DNA from: Halobacteriovorax sp.
GTDB lineage: Bacteria > Bdellovibrionota > Bacteriovoracia > Bacteriovoracales > Bacteriovoracaceae
Assembly: GCA_002720865.1 (NCBI GenBank)
Contig: PBIO01000028.1
Location: forward strand, 20,438-84,437
Direction of reading: 5' to 3'
Length of the DNA: 64,000 nucleotides
The notes below the pieces were generated by a model. The model saw only the letters and a list, made by a program, of their open reading frames with translations. It made no database searches and was not told the origin of the DNA. The translations under genes and the position numbers were made by a program. Of the stretch, positions 27,101 through 34,839 are shown piece by piece; within the stretch, counting starts at the first letter, position 1; every line of letters begins with the position of its first letter.

Positions 27101-27203
27101 ACATAACAAGGAAAATAACAGCGACGGTTGTAAAAAGGTCAGAATAGGAGGTCCATACGGATCCATCGTCTTTGTTTTCATCATCATGGTGGTGAGCTGA
27201 CAT
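24120..27203 (-). CDS. Giant MotB/ZorB-like protein with long coiled coil and OmpA-type domain
   Basis: A 1027-aa protein. The N-terminus carries a MotB-type channel helix, WTSYSDLFTTVAVIFLVMF, with the proton-carrying Asp at residue 22. From about 50 to 860 it is nearly continuous Lys/Glu/Gln/Asn-rich heptads (coiled coil, few prolines). An OmpA/MotB-like peptidoglycan-binding domain follows (about 870-1020: SFLFKRNSAELSSGLKKTL, NIIGHASPRHRQ, DLSSDRARSIVKYIFG, LSRRVEISF). MotB and ZorB are about 250-310 aa, so the coil is the outlier. AGGAGA precedes the ATG and a sigma-28-like promoter lies at 27236. Partner of the 23163 channel. Confidence 0.85.
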   Translation of the reverse strand: MSAHHHDDENKDDGSVWTSYSDLFTTVAVIFLVMFVFALLRSGINTAKALREKQAQKEILEGKIPEKLALDNQKKKDTLDKSIKEMDSFSEVIDKKMMEINTFQEKMKKHQNVMVDLLKDQEIKETVMAELRKELDQKEADMVKTTQKIDDLNKTLNQKIEDLSKNKKENEILEKRKVELKKQIIDWEQKVVKIEEEHEEKIIKKNEDIKSLQLEVVNKEQTNNELDQTITQLKKVQVEKVQVISELQESVSELNKNLVVKKDELANLEKNLENTKKTVQIKSANIENLQKKLTKELENNQQLDSKVVELSTNLRETEKQVKVAKSEIVKNKTHIQEKIRKIEELKKSVADQKLVNQNLNKNIEELDKTVASAKSQIAELESQVSGKDQNIANLNKELSTLQKTFDESVLENQKLNQKSDNLTAQLALTTEQLQIEQLEKANIEVDYKAAVKKAEDMRKNIDNMRQNVDGLQKQITSKENAVKELEIKLASSKAMNSKADNKNSALNSKVASLESQISNLNNELKNEIENKEKVNKDLAMLEQSYSKNENKRKELQSVINGLNGQIANLQSDINSKESKNKGLNSEVAKLMKQLDNQLSNNGKLSSNIDSLKNQINELNSSLGKRAQNQKALEEKIASLQNGLQGKEGKNQKLRKSIEGLEGKIAGLNKDLQKKNQSVKGMESLLKDLQNKYAAGQTELSQSKNQGNQKDNLISQLKNKIASMNGQMAKNGQVSMGIKERFDRMANDYSNALNRNKGQEEELKKLNNKVRELYAQMEVNKDRSKESSPELTDKLQEENTMLAQQNAVLKKLLERKENEATKKAKNEGRKIASVQNSLRAHIGKKIADRMKAANLDVFVDPNTGAVILRMDNSFLFKRNSAELSSGLKKTLKNVIPLYVDELFKDAGVANKINHVNIIGHASPRHRQKYVDPLGKNIRAYNFNLDLSSDRARSIVKYIFGNKFGSFSYKPQFRQKVQAIGKSFSDPVLRQPGSVKSSENDCGKYDCKLSRRVEISFTLKDNKDVWENK

Positions 27204-27235
27204 TAAGTCTCCTGTTCATAAAACTAACAGTAAAC

Positions 27236-27263
27236 TTGTCGGGTATTATAGAGATTTTCTTTA
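27236..27263 (-). promoter_or_regulatory. Sigma-28 (FliA)-like promoter for the MotB-like operon
   Basis: On the minus strand: TAAAGAAA (27263-27256), 12-nt spacer, CCCGACAA (27243-27236). It shares the 13-mer AATACCCGACAAG with the promoter at 5228. Start near 27229 leaves a leader of about 26 nt with AGGAGA. A TATAAT at 27250-27245 overlaps the spacer and could serve sigma-70 instead, although no -35 fits. Confidence 0.55.
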
Positions 27264-27300
27264 GTAAAAAGCTCAGTTTTATCGATATGGTAAGTGTCTA

Positions 27301-28074
27301 TTATTGCTCAATAAACCAATCAAAATCATAGTTGATTTTACCTTCGTCCAAGAGCACCTGATGGATTTCTTTAAACCAAGTTTTCTTTGATGGGTTCCAT
27401 TTGAATCTAGCTTTTGCCACTTTATTTTTTACCTTATTAAAGGCGTCTACCTCGTTGGCATTTCGCCAATTTGGAGCGTTTAATTTTGCAATAATTTTAA
27501 CAATGGGAGATTCAGCAAGCTTTGCCATTCTATTGATATCGTAATGACTCGCTATCTTTAGCATAGAAAGAACATCAGTAATGGCTCTGTGAGGAAATGG
27601 GTTTATAAATCCATGTGCATGTTCAAGTAGGGCCATACTCCTACCTTTAATCATTCTCGGGAACTCTAAATCTACCATGGTATCAATCCAAACCGTTCCA
27701 GGCATTTCAATATTATACCTTTTGAACATGGCCTTTATCATTGGTTCGTCGTAGTTTGTTCCATTATGGGCCATGCAGTAATCTGCTCTATCCATCATGG
27801 CGGCTAAGTTTCGTAGAGTCGCTTCAATATGCTTTTCACCTAGGCCCCATTTTTGGCAAATGCTTTCAGAGATACCGGTTAGCTCTTCTAATTCTTCTGA
27901 GATTTTTAGACGATCTGGTTCATTAACTATTTCAGAGATCATGCTTACTGGTTGACCAGCATCCCAATCCCAAAGGGCAGCTCCAATTTCAATAACGCGG
28001 TCAACTTCCAAATTAACACCGTTTTCTACTAAGTTTTGGTTAACACCTTCTAAATCAATTCCTAAAATAATCAT
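27301..28074 (-). CDS. DEDDh 3'-5' exonuclease, DnaQ/exonuclease I-like
   Basis: A 257-aa nuclease with all DEDDh motifs: ExoI DLEG (Asp6, Glu8), ExoII AHNGTNYDEPMI, ExoIII PHRAITDVLSM with His and Asp. The unusual GIDLEGVNQ start and the C-terminal extension (about 200-257, basic and Trp-rich: FKWNPSKKTWFKEIH) set it apart from the DnaQ epsilon subunit. It is transcribed in the same direction as the MotB-like gene, 97 nt upstream, but a sigma-28-like promoter lies in between, so it may be a separate unit. Likely a repair, RNA-trimming or phage-defence nuclease; not determinable. Confidence 0.85.
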   Translation of the reverse strand: MIILGIDLEGVNQNLVENGVNLEVDRVIEIGAALWDWDAGQPVSMISEIVNEPDRLKISEELEELTGISESICQKWGLGEKHIEATLRNLAAMMDRADYCMAHNGTNYDEPMIKAMFKRYNIEMPGTVWIDTMVDLEFPRMIKGRSMALLEHAHGFINPFPHRAITDVLSMLKIASHYDINRMAKLAESPIVKIIAKLNAPNWRNANEVDAFNKVKNKVAKARFKWNPSKKTWFKEIHQVLLDEGKINYDFDWFIEQ

Positions 28075-28131
28075 CTACTGGCCTTTATTTATAGTTTTGT
28101 GGCCCAGACCTTAACAAAAAAGGCTAGATTT

Positions 28132-28147
28132 TGACAGTACCCTGACA
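28132..28147 (+). promoter_or_regulatory. Direct repeat overlapping the two-component promoter
   Basis: TGACA at 28132 and again at 28143, an 11-bp period. OmpR-family regulators bind tandem half-sites one helical turn apart. The second copy overlaps the -35 of the kinase gene, so it may mediate autoregulation by the regulator at 29776. Confidence 0.35.
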
Positions 28148-28170
28148 AAGGGTGGTTTATTGGTGATAAT
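28142..28170 (+). promoter_or_regulatory. Sigma-70-type promoter for the two-component operon
   Basis: CTGACA (28142-28147), 17-nt spacer, GATAAT (28165-28170), 17 nt before the kinase ATG, with GGGAG as ribosome site. Both hexamers match the consensus at 5 of 6. Confidence 0.6.
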
Positions 28171-28187
28171 CTGCATTTGGGAGACAA

Positions 28188-29783
28188 ATGAAGCTATATG
28201 TAACCTTGATATTCACTGCCGTAGGGATTGCCTTCACTCTAGGGTACTTCGCTCTGTTCATTCAAGGCTCGAATGTCGCTACGCAAGAAGAAACTATGGA
28301 AATCACGGCCATCAAGACTGATTTTCAAAGAAGGGTCGCCCCCCAGTCTATAGTGAACTTTAACTCCCTCTATTTTTCACCTGAACAGTTTAAATTATTA
28401 GATCCGGCCAACACTCTACCTGAACCAGGAACAGACAATAGTATTCTTTATTCAACAACAAAAAAGTGTTTCAAAGGATTTACAAAATTAATAAATACGG
28501 AAAATTTTGAGAAAGTTTGGGTTTGGGAAGAGTTTCGTTGCGGTGGGAGATCTTACCTGCCAGCAAGTTTTTTCACTGATCCACCCTATATGCACCCATC
28601 TGGAAAATCTTTTGCCTACTTAGCTTTCAATTTAAAAAAGGGAGGCTACGACGAAAAGTCCTGGGTAAAGAATCATCTTTCCTACTTTCATACTATGGAG
28701 CTTAAAAAGCTTAGACAAAATATTGGTGAATTAGGGGGAATATACTCGATTCTTGAAAGACTCGATGAAGACGCCCTGTCGGATCTTGCGAAAGGACAAG
28801 GAACGATTTTAACGAAGGACTTTTTATTTGCAAGACTTCGATATCCAAAGATTTTTAATATTTTAGAATACAGAATTTACTTAAGAGATGACCTTGATAA
28901 CTTTTTAGAAAGCTCTCCCTACAGTCTTCAAACTTATAAGGTAAACCGAAGCTGTTTTTATAAAGATGGAGAGCTTTGTTGGAATTATAATGTTAGGCAT
29001 ATCTTTAGGATGGCCAATACTTCTACTGTAGGGGTCTTCGTCGGTCTGCTTATCATGATTGTGGTTTCGGTCCGATTGCTTTTAGTTAAAATCAAAGGAC
29101 AGAGACTTGAGGATGATAGAAGGAGATTAGCGCTTCAAGTTTTAACTCACGAATTTAGAACTCCCATCACTAGTATGCTTCTAACCATAGAGCGATTAAA
29201 TAAAAGATATGATGGAATGGATGAGGAAACTCAAGAAGCTTTTTTAAGACTTTCATCTGAAGTCTATAGGATGCAAAGGTTAACTGAAACCAGTCGAAAT
29301 TATTTAAAGGCCCAGCAAAGTAAGGAGCTTATCAACTTTAACTTTGAAACCGTCCCAAGTGTAAACATGTACTTTGAGGAACTGCTTGGTGGTTATGATG
29401 AAAGGTTAGGAGATGACTTTAAAGTGTCTTATCTCGAGACTGATTGTGAGCTTAATACCGATACTTATTGGGTCGCCATCTGTGTTAAAAACCTTGTCGA
29501 AAATGCATTAACTCATGGGTTAAAACCAATAACGGTTAGCTTAACCTGGAAAGATGAATATCTTTATGTTGAGGTTAGCGACCTTGGTGAATGTGATTTT
29601 GATAACCTTGAAGAGCTAACTAGAGAGTTTGTTAAAGGAAATAAGAGTTCAGGTACTGGGCTTGGTCTAAATATTGTTAAGAAGGTTGTAAAAGAGATGG
29701 AGGGACAAATGCTTTTCAATCCAAAACCAACCTCCTTTACGATCACTTTAAAAAATCAAAAACTAGGAGAAACGAATGGATAA
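28188..29783 (+). CDS. Membrane sensor histidine kinase, VxrA-like
   Basis: A 531-aa kinase: TM1 (about 5-26), a periplasmic domain of about 245 residues, TM2 (about 276-297), then HisKA with LTHEFRTPITSM, the N-box LVENALTHG and the G-box SGTGLGLNIVKKV. There is no clear HAMP domain between TM2 and HisKA. The sensor domain has paired cysteines and blocks such as RCGGRSYLPASFFTDPPY and HPSGKSFAYLA that recall the DUF3404 sensor of Vibrio VxrA, which responds to cell-wall damage; I am only moderately sure of that link. It overlaps its response regulator by 8 nt. Confidence 0.88.
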   Translation: MKLYVTLIFTAVGIAFTLGYFALFIQGSNVATQEETMEITAIKTDFQRRVAPQSIVNFNSLYFSPEQFKLLDPANTLPEPGTDNSILYSTTKKCFKGFTKLINTENFEKVWVWEEFRCGGRSYLPASFFTDPPYMHPSGKSFAYLAFNLKKGGYDEKSWVKNHLSYFHTMELKKLRQNIGELGGIYSILERLDEDALSDLAKGQGTILTKDFLFARLRYPKIFNILEYRIYLRDDLDNFLESSPYSLQTYKVNRSCFYKDGELCWNYNVRHIFRMANTSTVGVFVGLLIMIVVSVRLLLVKIKGQRLEDDRRRLALQVLTHEFRTPITSMLLTIERLNKRYDGMDEETQEAFLRLSSEVYRMQRLTETSRNYLKAQQSKELINFNFETVPSVNMYFEELLGGYDERLGDDFKVSYLETDCELNTDTYWVAICVKNLVENALTHGLKPITVSLTWKDEYLYVEVSDLGECDFDNLEELTREFVKGNKSSGTGLGLNIVKKVVKEMEGQMLFNPKPTSFTITLKNQKLGETNG

Positions 29784-30456
29784 GATACTAATTGTAGAAG
29801 ATGATGAAAGTTTAGGTACTAGCTTAAAGCAATACTTAAGTGATGAGAGTTTTGATGTAACTTGGTCTAAATCAATTGCTGAAGCAAAAGAGCAAGCGGT
29901 GGACGATTATAAGCTTTTAATTCTGGACTGGATGCTGCCAGATGGACAGGGAATTGATTTTCTCAAAGAGATTAGAAGTGAAGGAAAAAAGCAGCCCGTA
30001 ATTATGCTAACGGCACGGACTGATCTAATTGATAAGGTTATAGGTTTAGAGTCCGGAGCAAGTGACTATATCACTAAACCTTTTGAGCCTAGAGAGCTCG
30101 TTGCAAGAGTAAGGGTCCAGATAAGAGATAAGGTTGAGTCTCAGTCCGATGCAACCAATACTGCAGAGGTTCTAACTTTAAAGGATCTTACTATCGATTC
30201 AATTCAAAGAATAGTATCCGTAAATGATAAGCCTATTGAGTTTACTAAAATGGAATTTGATTTTTTAAAGCTTCTCGCTGAAAGTCCTAACAGAGCTTTT
30301 TCTAGAGAGGAAATCTTGAATAAAGTATGGGGCTACGAAAACTATCCTACGACGAGAACTGTTGATACTCATGTTCTTCAGATTAGACAAAAGATTGGTG
30401 AAGATTGGATTGAAACAGTAAGAGGAATTGGCTACCGACTGAAATTTGAAGAGTAA
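29776..30456 (+). CDS. OmpR-family response regulator
   Basis: A 226-aa regulator. The receiver domain (1-120) has the acidic pocket EDD (8-10), phospho-acceptor Asp51 (LLILDWMLPDG), Thr in MLTART and Lys in ITKPFEP. The C-terminal winged helix (about 130-226) has EFTKMEFDFLKLLAESPNR and the recognition helix TRTVDTHVLQIRQKIG. Cotranscribed with the upstream kinase. Its last 25 nt overlap the end of the converging radical SAM gene, with no terminator. Confidence 0.93.
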   Translation: MDKILIVEDDESLGTSLKQYLSDESFDVTWSKSIAEAKEQAVDDYKLLILDWMLPDGQGIDFLKEIRSEGKKQPVIMLTARTDLIDKVIGLESGASDYITKPFEPRELVARVRVQIRDKVESQSDATNTAEVLTLKDLTIDSIQRIVSVNDKPIEFTKMEFDFLKLLAESPNRAFSREEILNKVWGYENYPTTRTVDTHVLQIRQKIGEDWIETVRGIGYRLKFEE

Positions 30457-31949
30457 ATTTTTTCTTCCTTTTTAAAAATTCGTAGTTGATATTTTTCTTG
30501 TAGCTTAGTGGTTAGCTTCTTAAAGCCACTAAGCTGAGTTCTCTCAAAGGGAACAGGGTCCCAGCTGACTTTAATCGCCTCTAAAAAATTTTGCATATCT
30601 TTTAATCTGTTGGCCCTAACTTCTGGAGTGAATTTCCCGTCTTTGGAGTACCACTTTCCATTGTCATCAAAAAACACAGAACCGTCATTGTTCAGTTTTA
30701 TATCAAAAGCTTTTGGTCTTTGAGACATTGGGGCTATAGGGGGAAGCTGGAGAGTTCCACCGATGGTCACTTTGAATAAGTCTTTTCTATTATCATAGAT
30801 GAATTTCTTAGTTTGATAAAAGTCTTCCTCGGTTTCTCCAGGGAAGGCGATGATAAATAACCCGTGAACTTTTATCCCCGAAGATGCCGTATCGGCAATA
30901 ACTCTATTTGCTGTTTCAACAGAATTATTTTTATTCATTAGCTTTAATATCTTATTCGATCCAGATTCAAATCCAAAAAAGAGTTCGTTACAGCCGGACC
31001 TTTTCATTCTTGTTAACAGCTCTTTCGTTAACCTGTCATCGGCACGGCAAAAGGCGACCCAATCGCATTCAAATTCATTTTCTAAAATTAAATTTACAAG
31101 CTCCGATAACATTTCATGATTTCCATTGATTAAGGAGTCACAAAAATAAAAGGAGTTAATTCCGGTCTCTTTGGCAATACTGACCATTTCATCAAAAACA
31201 TTCTTAGCTGTTCTGACTCTATAGGATCTCCAAGTGACAAATTCTGTACAGAAAGTACAGGCCGCTACGCAACCGCGGCTCATCATGATGGGAATTTGTT
31301 TATGCATATACTTATCTAAATAAAAATCAGAGAAATCAGGCAGTGGTAATTTTGAAAAGTCTATTGGAGGGCGTTTCTTCGCTTTTTCATAATTAGTATT
31401 TTTATTGTTGGTTACTAATCCAATGATTTGATCTATAGGAGTATTTTTCTCCCAACACTCAAAAAGCTCATCAACGATCTCTTCTCCCTCACCAATGACG
31501 GCAGCATCAACCACGCCTGAGTATACATCCTCCAAAAGTTTATTTTGTTCGCTATAAACTTCAGGGCCTCCTATAAAGATTTTTATGTCCGGGTTCATTT
31601 TTTTGATGAGCTGAACGACAAACCTAGTGGAGTGCACATTGAGCTCATTTACGGTAAATCCAGCAGCATCGAAATCACTAAAGGCAATTTTTTTAGCGTA
31701 TATGGTTAGGTCCGTCTGCACGACTGGCATTAAAGTTTCTTTAAAATACTTTAGATTGCTCGCCTTATCTAAGAGAAAGCCATCCCAAGGGTTAGCATGG
31801 TTCTTCTTTACTCTTGTCCAACATTCGAGATTAAGGTCCTTGACCGCAACCTCATATCCTCTTCTCCTAAGAACGGCAGTGATATAGGCTAAACCTAAGG
31901 GGGGCATATAGGTTGGCCAGAAGGGCAGTTGTGCCAAAGCCACTTTCAT
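30432..31949 (-). CDS. B12-binding-domain radical SAM protein
   Basis: A 505-aa enzyme. An N-terminal cobalamin-binding-like Rossmann domain (LPPLGLAYITAVLRRRGYEV in modified form; IFIGGPEVYSEQN) is followed by a radical SAM barrel with the cluster motif RGCVAACTFC (CxxxCxxC) at about 230 and then FYFCDSLINGN. The order matches the methylthio/methyltransferase-like class that modifies lipids, hopanoids, tetrapyrroles or natural products. The usual DxHxxG of the B12 site is not evident, so cobalamin may not be bound. Its start overlaps the MATE gene stop by 4 nt, so a product may be exported by that neighbour. Confidence 0.87.
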   Translation of the reverse strand: MKVALAQLPFWPTYMPPLGLAYITAVLRRRGYEVAVKDLNLECWTRVKKNHANPWDGFLLDKASNLKYFKETLMPVVQTDLTIYAKKIAFSDFDAAGFTVNELNVHSTRFVVQLIKKMNPDIKIFIGGPEVYSEQNKLLEDVYSGVVDAAVIGEGEEIVDELFECWEKNTPIDQIIGLVTNNKNTNYEKAKKRPPIDFSKLPLPDFSDFYLDKYMHKQIPIMMSRGCVAACTFCTEFVTWRSYRVRTAKNVFDEMVSIAKETGINSFYFCDSLINGNHEMLSELVNLILENEFECDWVAFCRADDRLTKELLTRMKRSGCNELFFGFESGSNKILKLMNKNNSVETANRVIADTASSGIKVHGLFIIAFPGETEEDFYQTKKFIYDNRKDLFKVTIGGTLQLPPIAPMSQRPKAFDIKLNNDGSVFFDDNGKWYSKDGKFTPEVRANRLKDMQNFLEAIKVSWDPVPFERTQLSGFKKLTTKLQEKYQLRIFKKEEKIYSSNFSR

Positions 31950-33265
31950 GATTTTGGACCTTCCTCTTTAAATTTTTTATATTTTAATAAAAACACGCAG
32001 ACTAAGAAAAAGCACATGACTGTAAGTCCTGAGGCAAGACCGGCCCAGTATCCCGCAGCCTCCATTCCTTTTGTGACGGCAAAATAATGTCCCACAGGAA
32101 GACCTATCGCCCAGTTACTTATTAGGGCAAAAAACATAACTTCCTTGGTTACACCCATTCCTCGCAGGATACCAGACATAGTGACTTGAATACCGTCGGG
32201 GATTTGAAAAGCGGCAACGAATACTAACATTCCTGCGCCGTATTTTAAGAGCTCCGGGTCGTCAGTCGCAAATCTTAATAAAATTCCTGGAATAAAGAAG
32301 TAGCATAAGGCCGTCGAGATCATAAAACCGACTGATAATATTTCGGCAGCTAAAGTGTACTGCAGTAATTCTTTAGGGTCATTCTTTCCATAGGAGCCTC
32401 CGATCTTTACTGATGCTGAGGAAGCTAAAGCAAGAGGAACCATAAAAGTTAGGGAGGCTAGATTTAAAACGATATTATGAGAAGCACTCGCTGTAATGGA
32501 CATCTTTCCAACTAATACAGTTACGACAGAGAAAAGAGAAACTTCTATTAGAGTAGATAATGAAATAGGGATTCCTAAGTTAATCACAGACTTTAAAGTA
32601 GGCTTGCTCCAAACTTTATCAAAAGGATGCTTCTTTAAAGTATATTTTAGAATGACAAGTGCCATTAGAGATCTAGAGATCAAAGTTGCTATTGCCGCCC
32701 CTTTAATTCCCAGTTCAGGAATAGGACCAAATCCAAACATTAAAACGATATTTAATAAGATGTTAAAGATATTAAAAGCTAATATGGTTCCATTAGCATA
32801 ATAAGTATCATCATAAGCTTGTAGGTATTCTTTAAAAACCTGGAAAATCATAATGGGAAAAATACTAGGACCCGCATAAATCAAGTAGGTTTGAACTTTT
32901 CCTGCAATAGCATCTGGAAGGTTTAGTAAATCTAAGTTGAAAATAAATACTGATAAAATAAACAGTAGAGCAGCGCCGCAGATATGAGCGGCCATGATGG
33001 AGGAGCCAACCAAGTCTTTTAGCTCTTGGTTTTGACCTCTTCGCTGAGCTGCAATAGCTGACACTGCGTAGGTGATCCCAAGACCCACCATAATAAAAGG
33101 GGCGAGTATACCTGTAGCAACTCCAAGGGCCGATACAACTTCGTTTGAGTACCTTCCGGCCACCATGATATCGCCTATTCCAAAGAACATTTGGCCTATC
33201 TGCCCCGCAATAATAGGTATGGAAAAAAGGGCAAGCTCTTTGACTCTGGATTTTAAACTTATCAT
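31946..33265 (-). CDS. MATE family multidrug/small-molecule exporter
   Basis: A 439-aa protein with 12 TM helices in two similar halves. The first half opens with LFSIPIIAGQIGQMFFGIGD, the typical MATE segment with the GD pair before TM2, and the second has LGIPISLSTLIEVSLFSVV. It uses sodium or proton gradients to expel amphiphiles. Translationally coupled to the radical SAM gene behind it and divergent from the acyltransferase gene at 33336. Confidence 0.93.
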   Translation of the reverse strand: MISLKSRVKELALFSIPIIAGQIGQMFFGIGDIMVAGRYSNEVVSALGVATGILAPFIMVGLGITYAVSAIAAQRRGQNQELKDLVGSSIMAAHICGAALLFILSVFIFNLDLLNLPDAIAGKVQTYLIYAGPSIFPIMIFQVFKEYLQAYDDTYYANGTILAFNIFNILLNIVLMFGFGPIPELGIKGAAIATLISRSLMALVILKYTLKKHPFDKVWSKPTLKSVINLGIPISLSTLIEVSLFSVVTVLVGKMSITASASHNIVLNLASLTFMVPLALASSASVKIGGSYGKNDPKELLQYTLAAEILSVGFMISTALCYFFIPGILLRFATDDPELLKYGAGMLVFVAAFQIPDGIQVTMSGILRGMGVTKEVMFFALISNWAIGLPVGHYFAVTKGMEAAGYWAGLASGLTVMCFFLVCVFLLKYKKFKEEGPKS

Positions 33266-33335
33266 ACAGAAATTTTACACTGGGATACGTGATTTGAGAT
33301 AGCCAAACCTTGGTAAATCTGGGGAAAATAGGGCG

Positions 33336-34136
33336 GTGAACAAAGAAAAGAAGTCCCTGGCAGAATCGAATATAAATGAGCTTAAGTCTCGTAGAAAGGG
33401 ACTAATAGGTCTTTTTGAGAATCTCTTTAGGAAATTCCCCACCATTGTCTCGTTTTTGAGCTCGAGCCCCATGATTTTGATTTATATTTTATGTATCGGG
33501 ATCTCCTGTGTTCCGGGAATTTGGCTCTGTTTAACAAGTTTTGAGATGAGTCAAGATTGGTCCACTTTATCTAGGTCTATCCTTATGGCCTTAAGTTTTA
33601 GTACTGGTGGTTTTTTATTTGTCTTAAGTCTTATTTTCGTTGTTCCGGTTTTTAATATTCCTTTTAAAATCTGGCTTAGGAAAAACGGCAAATACAAGGG
33701 ACCTTGGCTTTCTATACAAACTATCCCCTGGTATATGCATAATGCTCTTATTTATCTTGTGCGCTACACCGTTTTAGATTTTATAACCCCTTCAATATTA
33801 AATGAGACATTCTTTAGACTGATGGGAATGAAAATCGGTAAGAACGTAATGATTAATTCCTCTAATATATCCGATGCCTGTCTTATTGAACTTGAAGATA
33901 ATGTGACCATAGGAGGCTCAGCTGTATTGATGGCCCACTACGGAATGCATGGACTACTGGTCTTAGATGATTTAAAAATTGGAAAGAAGACCACGATTGG
34001 TTTGAATGCAATGGTATTTGGTGGAGCTGAGATTGGGGAGCGAGTAACTATTGGTCCTAATTCAGTTATTTATCCAAAAGATGTAATTGAGGCTGGTCAA
34101 AAAGTTGGAATTAAAAGTCATGTTAAAGATAATTAG
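33336..34136 (+). CDS. Membrane-anchored hexapeptide-repeat acyltransferase
   Basis: A 266-aa protein. Two TM helices (about 42-66 and 82-108) lead into an amphipathic linker (PWYMHNALIYLVRYTV) and then a left-handed beta-helix of imperfect hexapeptides from about 160 (IGKNVMINSSN, LEDNVTIGGSAVLM, IGKKTTIGLNAMV, IGERVTIGPNSVI). A His in AHYGMHG could be catalytic. It looks like the Pls/NRPS terminal acyltransferase type. The start is GTG 33336. plsC begins within its last 17 nt, so lipid or surface-acyl modification is likely. Confidence 0.83.
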   Translation: MNKEKKSLAESNINELKSRRKGLIGLFENLFRKFPTIVSFLSSSPMILIYILCIGISCVPGIWLCLTSFEMSQDWSTLSRSILMALSFSTGGFLFVLSLIFVVPVFNIPFKIWLRKNGKYKGPWLSIQTIPWYMHNALIYLVRYTVLDFITPSILNETFFRLMGMKIGKNVMINSSNISDACLIELEDNVTIGGSAVLMAHYGMHGLLVLDDLKIGKKTTIGLNAMVFGGAEIGERVTIGPNSVIYPKDVIEAGQKVGIKSHVKDN

Positions 34137-34839
34137 AATAATTGCCATCGGATCTTATGTTGCGGGAGTCATGAGCTTAGGAATTTTATTCTCGCTTTTT
34201 AGACCACGCCATCCGAACAATGTTTATTTGATTTCTAAAATGCTTGCTTGGAAAGGCTTTGATATTTTAGGAATTGAGTACGATAGAAGGGATTATGATC
34301 TCCATGAAAATATTGGAGCGGCAGTTTTTTGTAGTAACCATCAAAATAATATTGATATGTTTCCAGGAGGATCTTGTGTTCATAAAAACACAGTCGTCCT
34401 AGGTAAAAAGTCGATAATCTGGATTCCTTTTTTTGGACAGTTCTTTTGGCTTTCAGGGAATATTTTAATTGATAGGTCTAATCCCTTTAATGCCAAAAAA
34501 TCTATGGAAAAAGTAACTGAGAAAATTAGAAATGAAGGGATCTCTGTATGGGTTATGCCGGAGGGGACCAGAAGTAAGGGACGAGGATTACTTCCCTTTA
34601 AAAAAGGGGCTTTTGTAACGGCAATTGCCGCTCAGTGTCCCATCGCACCAGTAGTTTTTAGCTCTTATGCTAAAAGGATCAATTTAAATAATTGGAAGAG
34701 CGGAAAAATTATCGCTAAGTGTTTACCGTTAATCTCGACAGTTGGAATGACTAAGGAAGATGTACCTGAATTAATGGAAAAGACTAGAACCGCTATGCTC
34801 AATTGCCAGATTGAGTTGGATCGTGAAATTTATGATTGA
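34120..34839 (+). CDS. plsC: 1-acyl-sn-glycerol-3-phosphate acyltransferase PlsC
   Basis: A 239-aa enzyme that acylates lysophosphatidate to phosphatidate in membrane phospholipid synthesis. The NHX4D motif is NHQNNIDMF, followed by VVLGKKSIIWIPFFGQFFWL, GNILIDR and MPEGTRSKGRGLLPFKKGAF, nearly identical to E. coli PlsC. An N-terminal TM helix anchors it. ATG 34120 gives a start equivalent to E. coli (MLKIIR / MLYIFR); the frame extends 11 codons upstream from a TTG. It overlaps the previous gene by 17 nt and the next by 8 nt. Confidence 0.95.
   Translation: MLKIIRIIAIGSYVAGVMSLGILFSLFRPRHPNNVYLISKMLAWKGFDILGIEYDRRDYDLHENIGAAVFCSNHQNNIDMFPGGSCVHKNTVVLGKKSIIWIPFFGQFFWLSGNILIDRSNPFNAKKSMEKVTEKIRNEGISVWVMPEGTRSKGRGLLPFKKGAFVTAIAAQCPIAPVVFSSYAKRINLNNWKSGKIIAKCLPLISTVGMTKEDVPELMEKTRTAMLNCQIELDREIYD

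Noticed and set aside
23163..28074. A complete Zorya anti-phage system
   Set aside because: Only channel and MotB-like genes are present; no ZorC, ZorD helicase or ZorE nuclease is seen. The exonuclease upstream is DEDDh and separated by a promoter. Called ZorAB-like in fold only.
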